A DNA stretch of 43,302 nucleotides, from NCBI GenBank assembly GCA_964434165.1, contig CAYSUS010000063.1, forward strand, positions 1-43,302, given 5' to 3'. Under the pieces are notes generated by a model that was given only the letters and a program-made list of their open reading frames with translations, did not search any database and was not told the origin of the DNA. A program made the translations under genes and the position numbers. Source of the DNA: CAYSUS01 sp964434165. GTDB lineage: Bacteria > Planctomycetota > Planctomycetia > Pirellulales > Thermoguttaceae. Below, piece by piece: positions 8,798 to 17,723 of the stretch; position 1 is the first letter of the stretch, and each line of letters starts with the position of its first letter.

Positions 8798-9496
8798 ATG
8801 GCACGCGCGTCCCTCGCCGCTCTGCTGCTGCTTGCCGTGCTCGTCCCCGATGTACAGGGTGAAGACGCCAAACCCGATGCCGAGGGATTCGTCCCCATCT
8901 TCAACGGCCGCGACATGACCGGCTGGGAAGGCAAGCCCGGCTGGTGGCAAGTCGAGGGCGGGGCCCTCACCGCCCAGAGCACCCCCGCGAAGCCCTGCAA
9001 GAAGCACAACTACCTGATGTGGCGGGGCGGCAAGGCCGACGACTTCGAGCTGAAGCTCCTGTTCCGCATCGAGGGCGGCAATTCGGGCGTGCAGTTCCGC
9101 AGCCGCGAGCTGCCCGAGTGGGACATCGCCGGCTACCAGGCCGACCTCGACGCAGCGGGCAAGTGGACCGGCTGCCTGTACGACGTGAACACGGGCCGCG
9201 CGGCCGTGTCGATGCGCGGCCAGAAGACGGTCATCGCGGCGGACGGCGCGAAGAAGGTTGAGAAGCTGGCCGAGCCGGCCGGACTGGCCAGGGCGATCAA
9301 GAAGGGCCAGTGGAACGAGTACCACATCATCGCCCAGGGCGATCACATCGTGCTGAAGATCAACGGCGTGCTGATGACCGAGGTCACCGACCGGGAGCAG
9401 GGCAAGGCCTCGAAGGAAGGGATCTTCGCTTTCCAGATGCACCCCGGTCCCCCCATGAAGGTGCAGTTCAAGGACGTGCGCCTCAAGCGGCTGTGA
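8798..9496 (+). CDS. DUF1080 protein (3-keto-disaccharide hydrolase family)
   Basis: A 232-residue exported protein: a short signal peptide (residues 1-21, ending VQG) followed by one DUF1080 domain, a beta-jelly-roll related to LamG and family GH16 folds. Family features are FNGRDMTGWEG near the start, GGNSGVQFRSRE in the middle, and WNEYHIIAQGDHIVLKINGV near the end. Members have been described as hydrolases of 3-keto-glycosides, and the family is greatly expanded in planctomycetes. It begins 3 nt after the LamG gene with AAGGAA as ribosome binding site, so the two form one unit. The exact substrate is unknown. Confidence 0.88.
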   Translation: MARASLAALLLLAVLVPDVQGEDAKPDAEGFVPIFNGRDMTGWEGKPGWWQVEGGALTAQSTPAKPCKKHNYLMWRGGKADDFELKLLFRIEGGNSGVQFRSRELPEWDIAGYQADLDAAGKWTGCLYDVNTGRAAVSMRGQKTVIAADGAKKVEKLAEPAGLARAIKKGQWNEYHIIAQGDHIVLKINGVLMTEVTDREQGKASKEGIFAFQMHPGPPMKVQFKDVRLKRL

Positions 9497-9520
9497 GCCC
9501 GCCGCGCCGCGGCATGGCCC

Positions 9521-9536
9521 GGCCGGGAGACCGGCC
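9521..9536. terminator. Possible bidirectional terminator hairpin
   Basis: GGCCGG and CCGGCC close a GAGA (GNRA) tetraloop in the 54-bp gap between the convergent DUF1080 and DUF1559 genes. No T tract follows on either strand, so termination activity is only suggested by position. Confidence 0.35.
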
Positions 9537-9550
9537 CTCGCGCGGGCGGA

Positions 9551-10576
9551 TCAGAGCCCGCTGTAATCGACCGCCTTGCGGTCCCGGCGGTTGGCCAGCC
9601 AGCGGTGCAGGTCGGGGTCGATGCTGAAGTCGAGCGCCCGCACCGAGCCGTCGCCGAAGGCGACGTGGAAGCCGCTCGCGTGGGCGCTGCCGAAACGGCC
9701 GGGGTCGGAGTAGCCCGGCTGATCCTGCTTGGGCGGGCTGATGCCCCAGCGGGTGATGTCGCCGTTGTCGCCGACGTACATGTTCTCGTTGTCGCCCGAG
9801 TCGCGGCCCGTGTCGTAGTGGAGGGGATTGAGATACTTCTCGCCCACGAGGTAGGTGTTGCTCATGCCGTCGAGCACGTGCGAGGTCTGCACCCGGCTGA
9901 GGAGATGCACCACGCCCGTCGGCTTGTTCGTGTTGTGGGAGACCACCTGCTCGGCCAACTGGGCCAGCGTGGACGGGTCGGGAATCTCCTTCGGGCCGCA
10001 ATCGCGGTTGCCGCAGTGGTCGGACCAGACGCCGAATACCCAGGGATGCGTGTTCGTGTCGCCGCCGTTGGCCCCGTAGTCGGAGCGGGCCACGGAGTTC
10101 GGCTCGTCGTAGTTGGCGGGCGGGCCGCCGGTGCCCCCGTTGTTGTAGGACGCGTAAGGATAGACCACCGCGCGGCGCCGGCTGGGGCAGTTGAACAGCG
10201 TCAGCGGGGTGGTCACCCGCTCCTTGTGCTCGGCCGACTTGGTCGTGGCGTCCTTCCCCTTGCCCAGGTCGTGCAGGGCCTGCTGCTCAATGTAGGGAAG
10301 GATGTTGTAGATCCAGCCGCCGCCCTGGTCGATGCCGAACCCGCGGTCCGCGTCGCCGGTCCAGCCCCAGCCCCAGCCGCCGGTGGGGAAATGGGTATGC
10401 GCGTTCTCATGCTGGAGCATCGCCAGCGCGATCTGCTTGAGGTTGTTCGAGCACTGGCCTCGGCGTGCCGCCTCGCGCGCGCCCTGCACGGCAGGCAACA
10501 GCAGGCTGATGAGAATGCCGATGATCGTGATCACCACCAGCAGCTCTACGAGCGTAAAAGCGCGTCGCAGCCCCAT
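9551..10576 (-). CDS. DUF1559 protein with type IV pilin-like N-terminus
   Basis: A 341-residue protein of the large planctomycete DUF1559 family. It starts with a type III (prepilin) signal: short basic leader MGLRR, then AFTLVELLVVITIIGILISLLLPAVQ, cleaved and methylated in pilins before the phenylalanine-type residue with Glu at mature position 5. The remainder is the DUF1559 globular domain and ends with the typical FHVAFGDGSV (H-X-G-DG) motif near residue 310. These proteins are probably pseudopilins or surface-fibre subunits; none has a firmly known role. ATG 10576 was chosen because it gives the short leader; the frame extends upstream without a plausible protein. Confidence 0.92.
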   Translation of the reverse strand: MGLRRAFTLVELLVVITIIGILISLLLPAVQGAREAARRGQCSNNLKQIALAMLQHENAHTHFPTGGWGWGWTGDADRGFGIDQGGGWIYNILPYIEQQALHDLGKGKDATTKSAEHKERVTTPLTLFNCPSRRRAVVYPYASYNNGGTGGPPANYDEPNSVARSDYGANGGDTNTHPWVFGVWSDHCGNRDCGPKEIPDPSTLAQLAEQVVSHNTNKPTGVVHLLSRVQTSHVLDGMSNTYLVGEKYLNPLHYDTGRDSGDNENMYVGDNGDITRWGISPPKQDQPGYSDPGRFGSAHASGFHVAFGDGSVRALDFSIDPDLHRWLANRRDRKAVDYSGL

Positions 10577-10652
10577 GACCACCCCCCACGAGAAGAGAAC
10601 CTGCGAGAGGGCTCGCGCGAGAAGTGAAGACCGGCCCCCCAGATCAACGGGC

Positions 10653-10681
10653 ATGGTACCAGATCGCTGCAAGGCAAGCAA
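10653..10681 (-). promoter_or_regulatory. Predicted promoter of the DUF1559 gene
   Basis: On the minus strand, TTGCTT and TACCAT (4 of 6) are separated by 17 bp, about 75 nt upstream of the start codon. Confidence 0.4.
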
Positions 10682-10864
10682 GCGCCGGAGAGAAGGCGAG
10701 ACGCCCCTTCCCCGCGGCGGCCAGAAGGCTCGGTTCCCCGGTTTTCGGATACCCACCCGCTGGCCCGATATGCTAAGTTGCTCATTCGCCGCATGTTGCC
10801 CGATCCGGTCCCCACGGTCGGGCGGCAGCGTTTCGACAGGTGCTCAAGCGACGGAGCTCGTGCC

Positions 10865-12172
10865 TTGGCCAAGCGTATTCTCTTCAGTCCGAACGAGTAC
10901 GAAGAGCTGTCCTCCGAGGAGCAGGCCCTGCTTCAGACGGCCTATCAGAAGGCCTTGGAGGCGCTTCGCAAGAACGTCACGCCCCAAGGATTCACGGCGT
11001 GCTCTCTGGAAGACAACGCGGTCTATGGCACGGACGGGAACTACCGCGCGGTGTGGGCCCGCGACGGCGCCAAGACGACCATCTGGACGCTCGACCTGGA
11101 GGACGAGGATATCCGCGCCTGCCAGGCGGCCACGCTGCACACGCTGCTGAGCCACCAGGCGCCGACCGGACAGATCCCGGGCTACGTGGGGATCGACGAG
11201 GGACGGCCGGAGTACGCCGGGGTGGGGGGGATCACCTCGATCGACGCCGGCCTGTGGACGATCATCGCCCTCTATCGGCATGCGGTGGCCACGCAGGATT
11301 TCAGCCTCGTGGAGGAGTTCGCCCCCAAGCTCCAGCGGGCGATGGACTGGCTGGGCGCACACGATTCGAACAACTGCGGGATGCTGGAGATCCCCGAGGC
11401 CGGCGACTGGACCGATCTGTTCGCGCGCAGCTACCACGTCCTCTACGACGAGGTGCTATGGTACCGCTGCCTGATGTGGTACGCGCAGATTCTCCGGCAC
11501 CTGGGCGAGGATTCGCAGGCCGACGACTACGAGGCGTGGTCCCAGCACGTGCAGCGCGTGATCGTGCGGAGCTTCTGGCCCTCCACGGCCCGCAATCACG
11601 TCGAGACGGCAAGCGGCGGCATCCCCTGCTTCAGCGAGGTGCAGTTCGGCCTGGGCGACGCCCGATACCTGGTGGCCCAGGTCTCCCCGTTCGGCTTCAG
11701 TTGGCGATGCGACGTGTACGCGAACCTGCTGGCGTACATCATGGACCTGATCGACCGCGAGCGGGCGATGATGAGCTTCCGTTTCATGTGGGGCGCAGGG
11801 GTCAACGAGCCCGGCCCGGTCGAAAACCTCTACCCGGTGGTCCATGCCGGCGACCCGGAATGGAAGGACTACTTCACGGTGAACCTGCTCAACCTGCCGC
11901 ACCATTACCACAACGGGGGCGTGTGGCCGTTTATCGGCGGCCTGTGGGTCCGCTACATCCACAAGCTGCGCATGACGGCCCTGGCCCGGCGCGAGCTCGT
12001 CAAGCTGGCGCAGCTCTGCTCGATGGGCGTGTCCCAGGAGTGGGAGTTCAACGAGTGGCACCACGGCGTGACGGGAAGACCCATGGGCAAGGCCTTCCAG
12101 GCCTGGAGCGCCGCCAGCTTCCTGAAGGCATGCCACGACCTGCACCTCGCCCCGGAGCACGTGTCGTCCTGA
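10865..12172 (+). CDS. Alpha/alpha-barrel glycosidase (amylo-alpha-1,6-glucosidase-like)
   Basis: A 435-residue protein with the sequence character of an (alpha/alpha)6-barrel glycosidase. Motifs include NYRAVWARDGAKT near the start, EIPEAGDWTDLFARSY in the middle with acidic residues likely to be catalytic, and GVTGRPMGKAFQAWSAASFL near the end. This pattern occurs in proteins annotated as amylo-alpha-1,6-glucosidase and resembles GH100 neutral invertases and GH63-type hydrolases. TTG 10865 is preferred because GGAG lies 8 nt upstream; ATG 10793 would add 24 residues without a ribosome binding site. It converges with a sucrose-phosphate-synthase-like gene, so a substrate such as sucrose or a glucoside osmolyte is more likely than glycogen. 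That is inference. No signal peptide is seen. Confidence 0.75.
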   Translation: MAKRILFSPNEYEELSSEEQALLQTAYQKALEALRKNVTPQGFTACSLEDNAVYGTDGNYRAVWARDGAKTTIWTLDLEDEDIRACQAATLHTLLSHQAPTGQIPGYVGIDEGRPEYAGVGGITSIDAGLWTIIALYRHAVATQDFSLVEEFAPKLQRAMDWLGAHDSNNCGMLEIPEAGDWTDLFARSYHVLYDEVLWYRCLMWYAQILRHLGEDSQADDYEAWSQHVQRVIVRSFWPSTARNHVETASGGIPCFSEVQFGLGDARYLVAQVSPFGFSWRCDVYANLLAYIMDLIDRERAMMSFRFMWGAGVNEPGPVENLYPVVHAGDPEWKDYFTVNLLNLPHHYHNGGVWPFIGGLWVRYIHKLRMTALARRELVKLAQLCSMGVSQEWEFNEWHHGVTGRPMGKAFQAWSAASFLKACHDLHLAPEHVSS

Positions 12173-12287
12173 GGCCCGCGCCGGGGTGGTGCCGGGCGCG
12201 AACCTCCTGCATGGCTGACCCCGGGTGGGGCCGCGTACCGCGTTGCGTAGGTCGAGGCGGTGCCGCGCGACGGCGCGGCCCCCGGGC

Positions 12288-13652
12288 TCAGAGGCAGGCG
12301 TCCACCTCCCAGGGGTCCTCCTCCACGTCGCGGCTGGAGTAGGAGCGGCCGTGCTCTTCCTCGCGGATGGGGTTGCTCTCGGGGCGCAAGACGGCGCAGG
12401 TCTCCATCGCCCGCAGCAACTGCTGGGCCACGCCGGTCCAGGTGAAGTGCGAGCGGGCCTTCTGCGAACCGTACTTGGCCAACTGGTCGCGGACCGGCGG
12501 ATGGGCGAGGATCTGCGCGATCGCGTGGCCGAACGCCTCGGGATCGAACGGGTTGGCGTAGAGGGCCTCCAGCCCCCACGTGACCCGTTCCCACAGTCCG
12601 CCCTCGGTGGTCACCACGCAGGGCGTGCCGCAGGCCATGGCCTCCACGGCGGTCATCCCGAACGGCTCGTAACGGCTGCTCAGGGCGAACACGTCCGCCG
12701 CGCGGTAATGATCGGCCAGCAGCTCGTCCGGGATGTAGTCGCGGAAGATCACGCGGTCGCTGATGCCCAGCTCCGCGGCCGTCTGCCGCAGCTCATTGAC
12801 CATCTCGATCTCGTCGTTGCTGGGCTCGGAGGAGCCGACGGCCAGGAGCAGGCGAACGTCCTCCAGCCGGGCGAAGACCACGGGCATGGCCTTCAGCAGC
12901 AGGTCGTAGCCCTTGTTGCGGGCCATCCGCCCCACGGCGAGCACGATGCGGCCCTCGAGATCCAGGTCGCGCTTGATCGCCTGGCGCGTGGCCAGCGAGA
13001 CGGGGAAGAACCGCGTGTCGTCGTATCCCGGCGGGATGACCCGGATCTTCTTCGGCTCCACGTCGTACTCGCCCGCCAGCACGACCTCGCGTTGCTGCGG
13101 GGTGGTCAGAAGCAGCAGGTCGCACTCGTCGTAGATCACCTTCTCTTCGCGGATGCGGCGGCGGAAGTTGTACAGGCGCTCCAGCTCCCCCGGATCGCCG
13201 CCCATGTTGTCGCGCTTCCACGCGCCGATCGAGTGCGGCGTGTGGATGTGCGGGATCCTCAACTCGTGCGCCAGCGACTGGGCTGCCAGGCCGGCGTCCC
13301 AGTAGTGGCTGTTGATGAACGCGTAGCTCAATCGCTTGGAACGGATATACTGCGCCACGTTGCGGACCCACTCGGGTATGTGATCGCAGAGGGTTTCTTT
13401 AGGGATGAACTCCTTGCCCCCGCAGGGGAACCGCAACAGCCGCACCCGCTCAGCGACCTTCTCGGTGGCCGGCTGCTTCTCGAATCGGCGCGTGAGGATG
13501 TCCACGTGGTATCCCAGCCGGGCCAGGCACTTGGACAACTCGAGTACGTAAACGACCTGACCTCCGGTGTCGGGCTTGCCGAATTCCGGAGTGGCCGACA
13601 CATACCCGTGTGTAGAGATCATCATCACACGCTGCTTGGCTTTCCGACGCAC
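12288..13652 (-). CDS. GT4 glycosyltransferase, sucrose-phosphate-synthase-like
   Basis: A 454-residue retaining glycosyltransferase of family GT4. The N-terminal domain has KPDTGGQVVYVLELSKCLA, the acceptor-side signature of sucrose synthase and sucrose-phosphate synthase, followed by HTPHSIGAWKRDNM. The C-terminal Rossmann domain has AVGRMARNKGYDLLLKA and the nucleotide-sugar motif EPFGMTAVEAMACGTP (E-X7-E). The GTG start has AGGAGG 8 nt upstream. Unlike plant or some bacterial enzymes there is no fused phosphatase domain. Sucrose-phosphate synthase, mannosylfructose-phosphate synthase and glucosylglycerate synthase all look alike at this level. The last 25 residues are acidic and vary in the family. 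Confidence 0.82.
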   Translation of the reverse strand: MRRKAKQRVMMISTHGYVSATPEFGKPDTGGQVVYVLELSKCLARLGYHVDILTRRFEKQPATEKVAERVRLLRFPCGGKEFIPKETLCDHIPEWVRNVAQYIRSKRLSYAFINSHYWDAGLAAQSLAHELRIPHIHTPHSIGAWKRDNMGGDPGELERLYNFRRRIREEKVIYDECDLLLLTTPQQREVVLAGEYDVEPKKIRVIPPGYDDTRFFPVSLATRQAIKRDLDLEGRIVLAVGRMARNKGYDLLLKAMPVVFARLEDVRLLLAVGSSEPSNDEIEMVNELRQTAAELGISDRVIFRDYIPDELLADHYRAADVFALSSRYEPFGMTAVEAMACGTPCVVTTEGGLWERVTWGLEALYANPFDPEAFGHAIAQILAHPPVRDQLAKYGSQKARSHFTWTGVAQQLLRAMETCAVLRPESNPIREEEHGRSYSSRDVEEDPWEVDACL

Positions 13653-13822
13653 GGCGAACCTCCTTTCAGTACATTGCTTGCGCGCCGCAGGATGCTCCAG
13701 AACGCAGAACGTCTTGCGACTCCTGCGGCATCAGAGGCCCAGGCAAACGACGCGCTTGAGAATGGCTCATGAAGCCGAAGGCGCCCTCCCGGCGCCCCAA
13801 TCTGGTAGCCCCCTGAGCGAAC

Positions 13823-13851
13823 ATTGTAGGGGGTCACGCGCCCGGTGCCTA
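13823..13851 (-). promoter_or_regulatory. Predicted promoter of the GT4 gene
   Basis: On the minus strand, TAGGCA (4 of 6) and TACAAT (5 of 6) are separated by 17 bp. The -10 is about 170 nt upstream of the GTG start. Confidence 0.42.
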
Positions 13852-13924
13852 CCACCCTCGTAGAGCCGGGCGGGGCCCAGCCGGGGTCCCAGGGGCAATC
13901 CCCACGCAGCGAGGCTTCAACATT

Positions 13925-13950
13925 AAGGGGACGCCGTCCCCTTTGCTTTT
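13925..13950 (+). repeat. Hairpin AAGGGGAC/GTCCCCTT with T-rich tail
   Basis: A perfect 8-bp stem (13925-13932 with 13936-13943) closes a 3-nt loop and is followed by TTGCTTTT. It has the form of an intrinsic terminator on the plus strand, but no gene is seen upstream of it in that direction. It may instead be a dispersed intergenic element. Confidence 0.45.
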
Positions 13951-14204
13951 GCACAAACCGCGGGCCCCACGGGATTTGTGCGTCACGGCTGAAGGGAGGG
14001 TGAACAGGTGTTCTGCGGCGTCTTGGAAGCCGTGTGCGACATTTCGTCCTGTTCGAACCGGCGGGACGAATCGGGCCCGAAGGCCCCATTTCCGTGGGGA
14101 CACACCTTGCCGCGCGGCCCTCCCACGGCAGCCGGCAGTCGGGGGTCGGCGCAAATCGCTAGGCGGCAAGGCGTTGAAGCGTCGCGTCCGGGGCGCGATT
14201 CACC

Positions 14205-14233
14205 TTGTGGCGACGGGCCATGCTCGCTAGAAT
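14205..14233 (+). promoter_or_regulatory. Predicted promoter of the RND transporter gene
   Basis: TTGTGG and TAGAAT are separated by 17 bp, the -10 again in the context GCTAGAAT. The leader would be about 160 nt. Confidence 0.45.
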
Positions 14234-14396
14234 GCCCGCCCGCCGCAGTCTTGCTGGGGCGATACGCTTCCTGAGCCTGCCTGCGCGGAGCGGCAGGACC
14301 GCAACCGCACCAGGTGCTTTCGCACCTACCCCAGAACACACGCTCCCGTCCGTCGCCGCGGCACGCGGCGGCCCGCGCGGAGCCCGGAAGGAATCG

Positions 14397-17237
14397 ATGT
14401 CTGCGGAAGGGATGCCGCGAGACGAGCCTTCGTTCCTCGCCCGACCTCTTGCCTTCTCCACGCGGCTGGTCGTGCGTTTCCCGGTGCCGATCGTGGTGGG
14501 GGCGGTCGTGGCGGCGGTGCTCGCGATGCTGCTGACTGCCACGCGGCTCGGGTTTCGCACCAGCCGGCTCGACCTGCTGAACCCCGAGAGCAGCTACAAC
14601 CAACTCTGGATCGAGTACATCAATGAGTTCGGCGAGGAGGACGACGCGGTCGTGGTGGTCGAGGGCCCGCGACGCCAGGAGGTCGTCCCCGTGCTCACCG
14701 AGATCTCGCGGCGGCTGGGACGCGAGGACCGGCTGTTCCACGCCGTGCTCCACGAGGTCGATCTCTCCAAGATCCGCTCCAAGGGGCTGTATTACCTGCC
14801 CCTGAACGAGCTGCACTCGGTGGAGCGCTTTCTGGGAGAGATCGAGCCGGTGGTCCAGGGCGACTGGGCGCGGCTGAATCTCGGCAACATGGTCGCGTCG
14901 CTCTCGGCGCGCATGGCCGCGGCCTCCGGTGAACCGGGCTTGGCCGACCGGCTCGCCGCGGAACGCGAGCTGGGGCAGTTGGCCGAGGGCCTGCTCGGCG
15001 CGCTGACCGACCGCGGATGCTACCGCTCGCCGTGGCCCCAGATGCCGCAGTCGATCACGACGCTCAGCGAGCTGGACTCCGAGTACCTGCTGACGCGCGA
15101 AGGCCGGCTGGGGTTCGTGCTGTTGCGCATCGCCCAGGGCGAGAAGGACAGCTTCGCCCAGGGGTCCGAGGCGATCGACGCGCTCCGCGACCTCATCGAC
15201 CAGGTCGGCCGCAAGCACCCCGAGGTCCGCATCGGCCTGACCGGCCTTCCGGTCATGGAGAACGATGAGATGCGGACCAGCCAGTCGGCGATGATGCGCG
15301 CGAGCCTGCTTTCGCTGTTCGGCGTGGCCTGCCTGTTCATCGCGGGGTTCGGGGGGTTGAGGCATCCGCTGATGACCGTTGGCGCCCTGCTGATGGCCAT
15401 GGCCTGGTCCTTCGGCTACATCACCCTGGCCGTCGGGCACCTGAACATCCTCAGTATCGCGTTCGGGGTGATCCTCATCGGCCTGGGGATCGACTTCGGT
15501 GTCCACTACGTCGCCCGCTACCTTCAGAACCGAACGTGCCGGCAGAGCCCGGCCCAGGCCCTGGAGCGCACGGCGGTCGGCGTGGGGCCGGGCATCATCA
15601 CCGGCGCCGTGACCACGGCCATCGCCTTCTTCACGGCGGGCCTGACCGAGTTCACCGGGATCGCCGAGCTGGGCATCATCGCCGGAGGCGGGATTCTCCT
15701 CTGCTGCTTCGCCGCGATGATCGTGCTGCCGGCCATGATCTACCTCTCCGACGTCCGGCGCCTCCACGAGCCCCTGCCCGCCCCGCTCGACCTGTACGGC
15801 TGGCTGCGGCCGCTGATGGCCAGGCCCGGGCTGACCTTCTGCCTGACCGCGGCCCTTACGGGATGCGTGACGCTGGGCGTCGCGCGGCTCTGGTACGACC
15901 ACAACCTGCTCAATCTCCAGCCGGTCGGGCTGGAGAGCGTGGAGCTGGAGCGCCGGCTGCTCGCCGAGAGCGACCAGAGCGTGTGGTACGCGCTGTCGAT
16001 GGCCTCCAGCCGCGAGGACCTCCTGAAGCGCAAGGCGCGGTTCCTCGAGCAGCCGTCGATCGAGCGGGTGGAGGAGATCGCCTCGCTGTTCCCCAGCGAC
16101 CACCAGGCCAAGCGCCCCGTGATCGCGCGCATCCGCCAGCGCCTGGCCGATCTGCCCGAGCAGTCGCCCGCGATTCCCATCGACAGCCCGGCCGAGCTGG
16201 GCGTGCTGCTGGCGCGGGCCCAGCAGCTCCTCGACGGCGGCCCGCCCGTGCAGCGGATCCAGCGCCAACTCGAGGAGGTCCGCGACGCGCTGCGCCGCAT
16301 GCCGCCCGCCGAGCGCTACGCGAGGCTCTCCGACTTCCAACACGGCATGGCCGGCGACCTGCTCAGCCGGCTGCATACGCTGCGCGGCATGGCCAACCCC
16401 GAGCCGCCGAAGCTGGAGGACCTGCCCGAGGGGCTGGTGACCCGTTTCGTCGGCCAGAGCAACAAGTTCCTCCTGAAGATCTACGCCAAGGGGTCGATCT
16501 GGGACATGGAGGCCATGGAGCGGTTCGTGCGCGAAGTGCGATCCGTCGATCCGCGGGCGACGGGCAATCCGCTCCAGACCTATGAGGCGTCGCGGCAGAT
16601 GAAGCGGAGCTACGAGCAGGCCGCCGTCTACTCCCTGATCGCCATCCTGATCGCGCTCTACCTCGACTTCCGCAGCATTCGCTACACGTTGCTGGCCATG
16701 GTGCCCTTGGCGCTGGGCATGCTCCAGACGTTCGGCATGATGGGCTATCTGGACATCCCGCTCAACCCGGCCAACATGATCGTGCTCCCGCTGCTCATGG
16801 GCATCGGCATCGACGACGGTGTCCACATCGTGCACGACTTCCGGCGTCAGCCGGGCAAGTACCGCATCAGCGCTTCGACGGCCAGCTCCGTACTGATCAC
16901 CTCCCTGACCACGATGGTTGGGTTCGGCAGCCTGATGATCGCCAGCCACCGCGGGCTACAGAGCCTGGGGCGCGTGCTGACGATCGGCGTGAGCTGCTGC
17001 CTGTTCACCTCGCTGGTGATGCTGCCCTCGGCACTCGTGTGGCTCCGCCGCCACGCCCTGGACCCCGCGTCCTCGGCCGAGCCCAGCGAGGCCCCGACTC
17101 CCTCCGGGGGGCTTGCGGCGCGGCGCCGCGACGTCGGGTCGCATCCGGGGACCAGCCCGCACGCGTTCGGCGCTCCCGGACCCCAGGCCGCGCGCCGCGA
17201 GACGGCGGGCCCCGGGGCGCCATCGCGCGAGGTGTGA
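14397..17237 (+). CDS. RND superfamily (MMPL/HpnN-like) transporter
   Basis: A 946-residue inner-membrane transporter with duplicated topology. Each half has one helix, a large periplasmic loop, then a bundle of five helices. The signature GLGIDFGVHYVARY in the first bundle (around residue 365) and GIGIDDGVHIVHDF in the second (around residue 805) are the conserved MMPL/HpnN motifs that carry proton-coupling residues. Homologues move lipids such as hopanoids. ATG 14397 has GGAAGGA directly upstream; the frame extends further upstream without similarity. The C-terminal tail (about 60 residues) is Pro/Ala/Arg-rich and low complexity. No hopanoid genes are present here, so the cargo is unknown. 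Confidence 0.88.
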   Translation: MSAEGMPRDEPSFLARPLAFSTRLVVRFPVPIVVGAVVAAVLAMLLTATRLGFRTSRLDLLNPESSYNQLWIEYINEFGEEDDAVVVVEGPRRQEVVPVLTEISRRLGREDRLFHAVLHEVDLSKIRSKGLYYLPLNELHSVERFLGEIEPVVQGDWARLNLGNMVASLSARMAAASGEPGLADRLAAERELGQLAEGLLGALTDRGCYRSPWPQMPQSITTLSELDSEYLLTREGRLGFVLLRIAQGEKDSFAQGSEAIDALRDLIDQVGRKHPEVRIGLTGLPVMENDEMRTSQSAMMRASLLSLFGVACLFIAGFGGLRHPLMTVGALLMAMAWSFGYITLAVGHLNILSIAFGVILIGLGIDFGVHYVARYLQNRTCRQSPAQALERTAVGVGPGIITGAVTTAIAFFTAGLTEFTGIAELGIIAGGGILLCCFAAMIVLPAMIYLSDVRRLHEPLPAPLDLYGWLRPLMARPGLTFCLTAALTGCVTLGVARLWYDHNLLNLQPVGLESVELERRLLAESDQSVWYALSMASSREDLLKRKARFLEQPSIERVEEIASLFPSDHQAKRPVIARIRQRLADLPEQSPAIPIDSPAELGVLLARAQQLLDGGPPVQRIQRQLEEVRDALRRMPPAERYARLSDFQHGMAGDLLSRLHTLRGMANPEPPKLEDLPEGLVTRFVGQSNKFLLKIYAKGSIWDMEAMERFVREVRSVDPRATGNPLQTYEASRQMKRSYEQAAVYSLIAILIALYLDFRSIRYTLLAMVPLALGMLQTFGMMGYLDIPLNPANMIVLPLLMGIGIDDGVHIVHDFRRQPGKYRISASTASSVLITSLTTMVGFGSLMIASHRGLQSLGRVLTIGVSCCLFTSLVMLPSALVWLRRHALDPASSAEPSEAPTPSGGLAARRRDVGSHPGTSPHAFGAPGPQAARRETAGPGAPSREV

Positions 17238-17324
17238 GCGGGGGCGGCGAGCCTCGCACCCCGCCAGCGAAGTAGCGCGGCGAGGGACGCGTTGCGCCAG
17301 CCCGGCGCGGCCGGGCCCGGCGCC

Positions 17325-17353
17325 TTCCCGGCCGCGCCGGGGCGTGTTACACT
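17325..17353 (+). promoter_or_regulatory. Predicted promoter of the small basic peptide gene
   Basis: TTCCCG and TACACT (4 of 6) are separated by 17 bp. The -10 lies 57 nt upstream of the ATG at 17411. Confidence 0.4.
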
Positions 17354-17410
17354 GGGCGGTTTGATCCACTCCTGACCATACCGAGCTATTCTTCTTGGGG
17401 AGCGTTGAGC

Positions 17411-17509
17411 ATGGCCAAGCCGCAGCATCAGGTCAAGAAGGCCAACCACGGAAAGCGACCCGCCAACGGCAAGGCGCGGAAGGCCAAGCGACGGGCGATC
17501 AAGACCTGA
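17411..17509 (+). CDS. 32-residue highly basic peptide
   Basis: A very short gene with strong expression signals. GGGGAG lies 8 nt before the ATG and a promoter-like pair lies upstream. The 32-residue product contains eight lysines, four arginines, two histidines and no acidic residue. It consists of short basic clusters separated by Ala, Asn and Gly (for example KKANHGKRPANGKARKAKRR). It has no hydrophobic stretch, so it is not a signal peptide or membrane toxin. The composition resembles small ribosomal proteins such as bTHX or an RNA/DNA-binding peptide, but it does not match one I can name. It is followed after 23 nt by a large inverted repeat that may end the transcript. Confidence 0.65.
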   Translation: MAKPQHQVKKANHGKRPANGKARKAKRRAIKT

Positions 17510-17531
17510 ATCGCCTTGCGCGATGCTGGGA

Positions 17532-17610
17532 GGGAAAGGGGGTCGGGGCCCTTTCTTGCCGGAACGGCCTGAAGGGTGCTTCGCACAAGAGGGTCCCGAC
17601 CCCTTTTCCC
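17532..17610. repeat. Large inverted repeat after the small peptide gene
   Basis: Two 21-bp arms (17532-17552 and 17590-17610) match at 19 of 21 positions when inverted, around the core AAAGGGGTCGGG. The loop of 37 nt itself contains complementary pieces. The element lies between the basic peptide gene and the FabZ-like gene and could end the short transcript. The same core without its partner arm occurs at 36116-36132. Confidence 0.7.
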
Positions 17611-17723
17611 GTTCCCGAATCACGCAAGGCGGTGTTCCCCGCCCGACGGCGTGACCGCCCTCGCCGTGCGGCGCGCGTCCGCAAGCCGGCCTGCAAGGCG
17701 ATCGTTTCGCGAAGGAGCCAGGT

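Larger units (their letters stand above)
13653..14396. other. Long divergent intergenic region
   Basis: A 744-bp gap between the divergent GT4 and RND transporter genes. It holds the predicted GT4 promoter (13823-13851), a compact hairpin with a T-rich tail (13925-13950) and the predicted RND-gene promoter (14205-14233). Several frames are open but none resembles a protein. Confidence 0.5.

Noticed and set aside
14040..14070. GTTCGAACC resembling a tRNA T-arm
   Set aside because: No acceptor, D or anticodon arms can be placed around it.
13983..16949. A 988-residue minus-strand ORF opposite the RND transporter
   Set aside because: The plus strand has a clear transporter with membrane motifs; the minus translation has no family likeness.
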